A program made the translations under genes and the position numbers. Shown piece after piece: positions 63,457 to 64,000 of a stretch of 64,000 nt of DNA; the first letter of the stretch is position 1; each line of letters begins with the position of its first letter. Source of the stretch: Luteibacter sp. 9135 (GTDB lineage: Bacteria > Pseudomonadota > Gammaproteobacteria > Xanthomonadales > Rhodanobacteraceae); the NCBI RefSeq assembly GCF_000745005.1, contig NZ_JQNB01000001.1, positions 434,001 through 498,000 on the forward strand. The letters are read 5' to 3'. The notes under the pieces were generated by a model. The model did no database searches. It was not told the DNA's origin and saw nothing but the letters and a program-made list of their open reading frames with translations.

Positions 63457-64000
63457 ATGTCCGCAACCAACGCGCCCCCCACCGACCGCAAGGTCCGCTA
63501 CGGCTTCGTCGCCCTGGGCGACATCACCCAGGAAGCCATGCTGCCCGGCGTGGGCCACACGGGTAACTCCGTCGTCACCGCGCTGGTCAGCAGCGACACG
63601 GCGAAGGCGGCCAAGGTGGCCGAGCGGTACGGCATCGGCAGCGTCTACAGCTACGACCAGTTCGACGAACTGCTCGCCTCCGGCAAGATCGACGCGTTGT
63701 ACATCGCCACGCCCAACTGGCGGCATGCCGAGTTCGTCATTCCGGCGCTCAAGGCGGGCATCCATGTACTGGTGGAGAAGCCGCTGGAAGTCAGTAGCGA
63801 GGCCAGCCGCGAGATCCTGGCGACGGCGGCCGCATCCACCGCCAAGCTGATGGTGGCCTACCGGCTCCACTTCGAGCCATCCACGCTGTCGCTGATCGAT
63901 CGTATCCGTTCGGGTGAACTGGGCCAGGTACACACCTTCAGCGCGACGTTCGCCCAGATGGTCGACCCGGAGAATCATCGTGCGACCAACGGCGCGAAGG
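63457..64000 (+). CDS. Gfo/Idh/MocA family oxidoreductase, 3' end missing
   Basis: The N-terminal 181 residues of an NAD(P)-dependent sugar-type dehydrogenase. The gene starts MSATNAPPTDRKVRYGFVAL after CAGGAG and runs off the window. It has the Rossmann start YGFVALGDITQEAMLPGV, the nicotinamide-site motif HVLVEKPLEVSS, and the substrate-side AYRLHFEPST. Family members oxidise or isomerise sugars, inositols or dehydrate cyclic metabolites. The substrate is unknown. It is divergent from the GAF kinase. Confidence 0.85.
   Translation, partial: MSATNAPPTDRKVRYGFVALGDITQEAMLPGVGHTGNSVVTALVSSDTAKAAKVAERYGIGSVYSYDQFDELLASGKIDALYIATPNWRHAEFVIPALKAGIHVLVEKPLEVSSEASREILATAAASTAKLMVAYRLHFEPSTLSLIDRIRSGELGQVHTFSATFAQMVDPENHRATNGAK

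Overview
This window reads as a chromosomal segment of a high-GC gammaproteobacterium of the order Xanthomonadales, most likely near Luteibacter or Dyella (Rhodanobacteraceae). The reasons are the strong GC bias, the close resemblance of the ColR-like regulator to Xanthomonas ColR, a cobalamin-controlled metE, an SAH riboswitch on ahcY, many TonB/DUF1302-type outer-membrane proteins, and a dispersed intergenic repeat family beginning GTAGGAGC that looks like the GTAG-type REP elements of this order. The genus is an inference. I see no phage, insertion sequence, CRISPR array, tRNA or rRNA.

Layout. (1) 1-8.8 kb: the 3' part of an M13 metallopeptidase; a five-gene minus-strand operon coupling a GH31 glycosidase to a complete YehZYXW-type quaternary-amine (osmoprotectant) ABC transporter; a divergent CsbD-like stress gene. 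(2) 8.8-13 kb: a repeat-rich intergenic block, a diguanylate cyclase, dusB, and a half-length GH15/trehalase-like protein. (3) 13-20.9 kb: a formate-dehydrogenase-like molybdoenzyme with FdhD, facing a tightly overlapping minus-strand operon fusA2-moeA-mobA-small protein. The EF-G paralogue has an attenuator-like leader. (4) 20.9-28.4 kb: an aldo/keto reductase, a UGT-type glycosyltransferase, metE under a cobalamin riboswitch, metK and a DUF4142 protein. (5) 28.4-37.5 kb: a complete xylose system, xylA-xylB-xylF-xylG-xylH on the minus strand and xylR-galM on the plus strand. (6) 37.7-50.2 kb: uup, ppc, ahcY (SAH riboswitch), a DUF4232-like protein, metF, two envelope glycosylation-type genes, a DUF4124 protein, ilvE and a DUF2846-like lipoprotein. 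(7) 50.2-57 kb: a three-gene minus-strand operon (TonB receptor, phytase-like esterase, CYTH-like secreted protein) preceded by a Pho-box-like triple repeat, then ColRS. (8) 57-64 kb: rimB-rimK, an MHS-type MFS transporter, a DUF1302 porin-like protein, a GAF histidine kinase and the start of a Gfo/Idh/MocA oxidoreductase.

How the parts work together. The methionine/SAM cycle is well represented (metE, metK, ahcY, metF). These four genes share a 26-bp imperfect palindrome near their starts in addition to two riboswitches, which suggests one undescribed common operator. The xylose cluster is a self-contained import and isomerisation module. The operon at 50-55 kb is the best candidate for an undescribed system: receptor, periplasmic or secreted phosphoesterase-like protein and CYTH-fold protein behind a PhoB-type site suggest acquisition of phosphorylated compounds. 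All regulatory claims here come from reading the sequence and were not tested by search.
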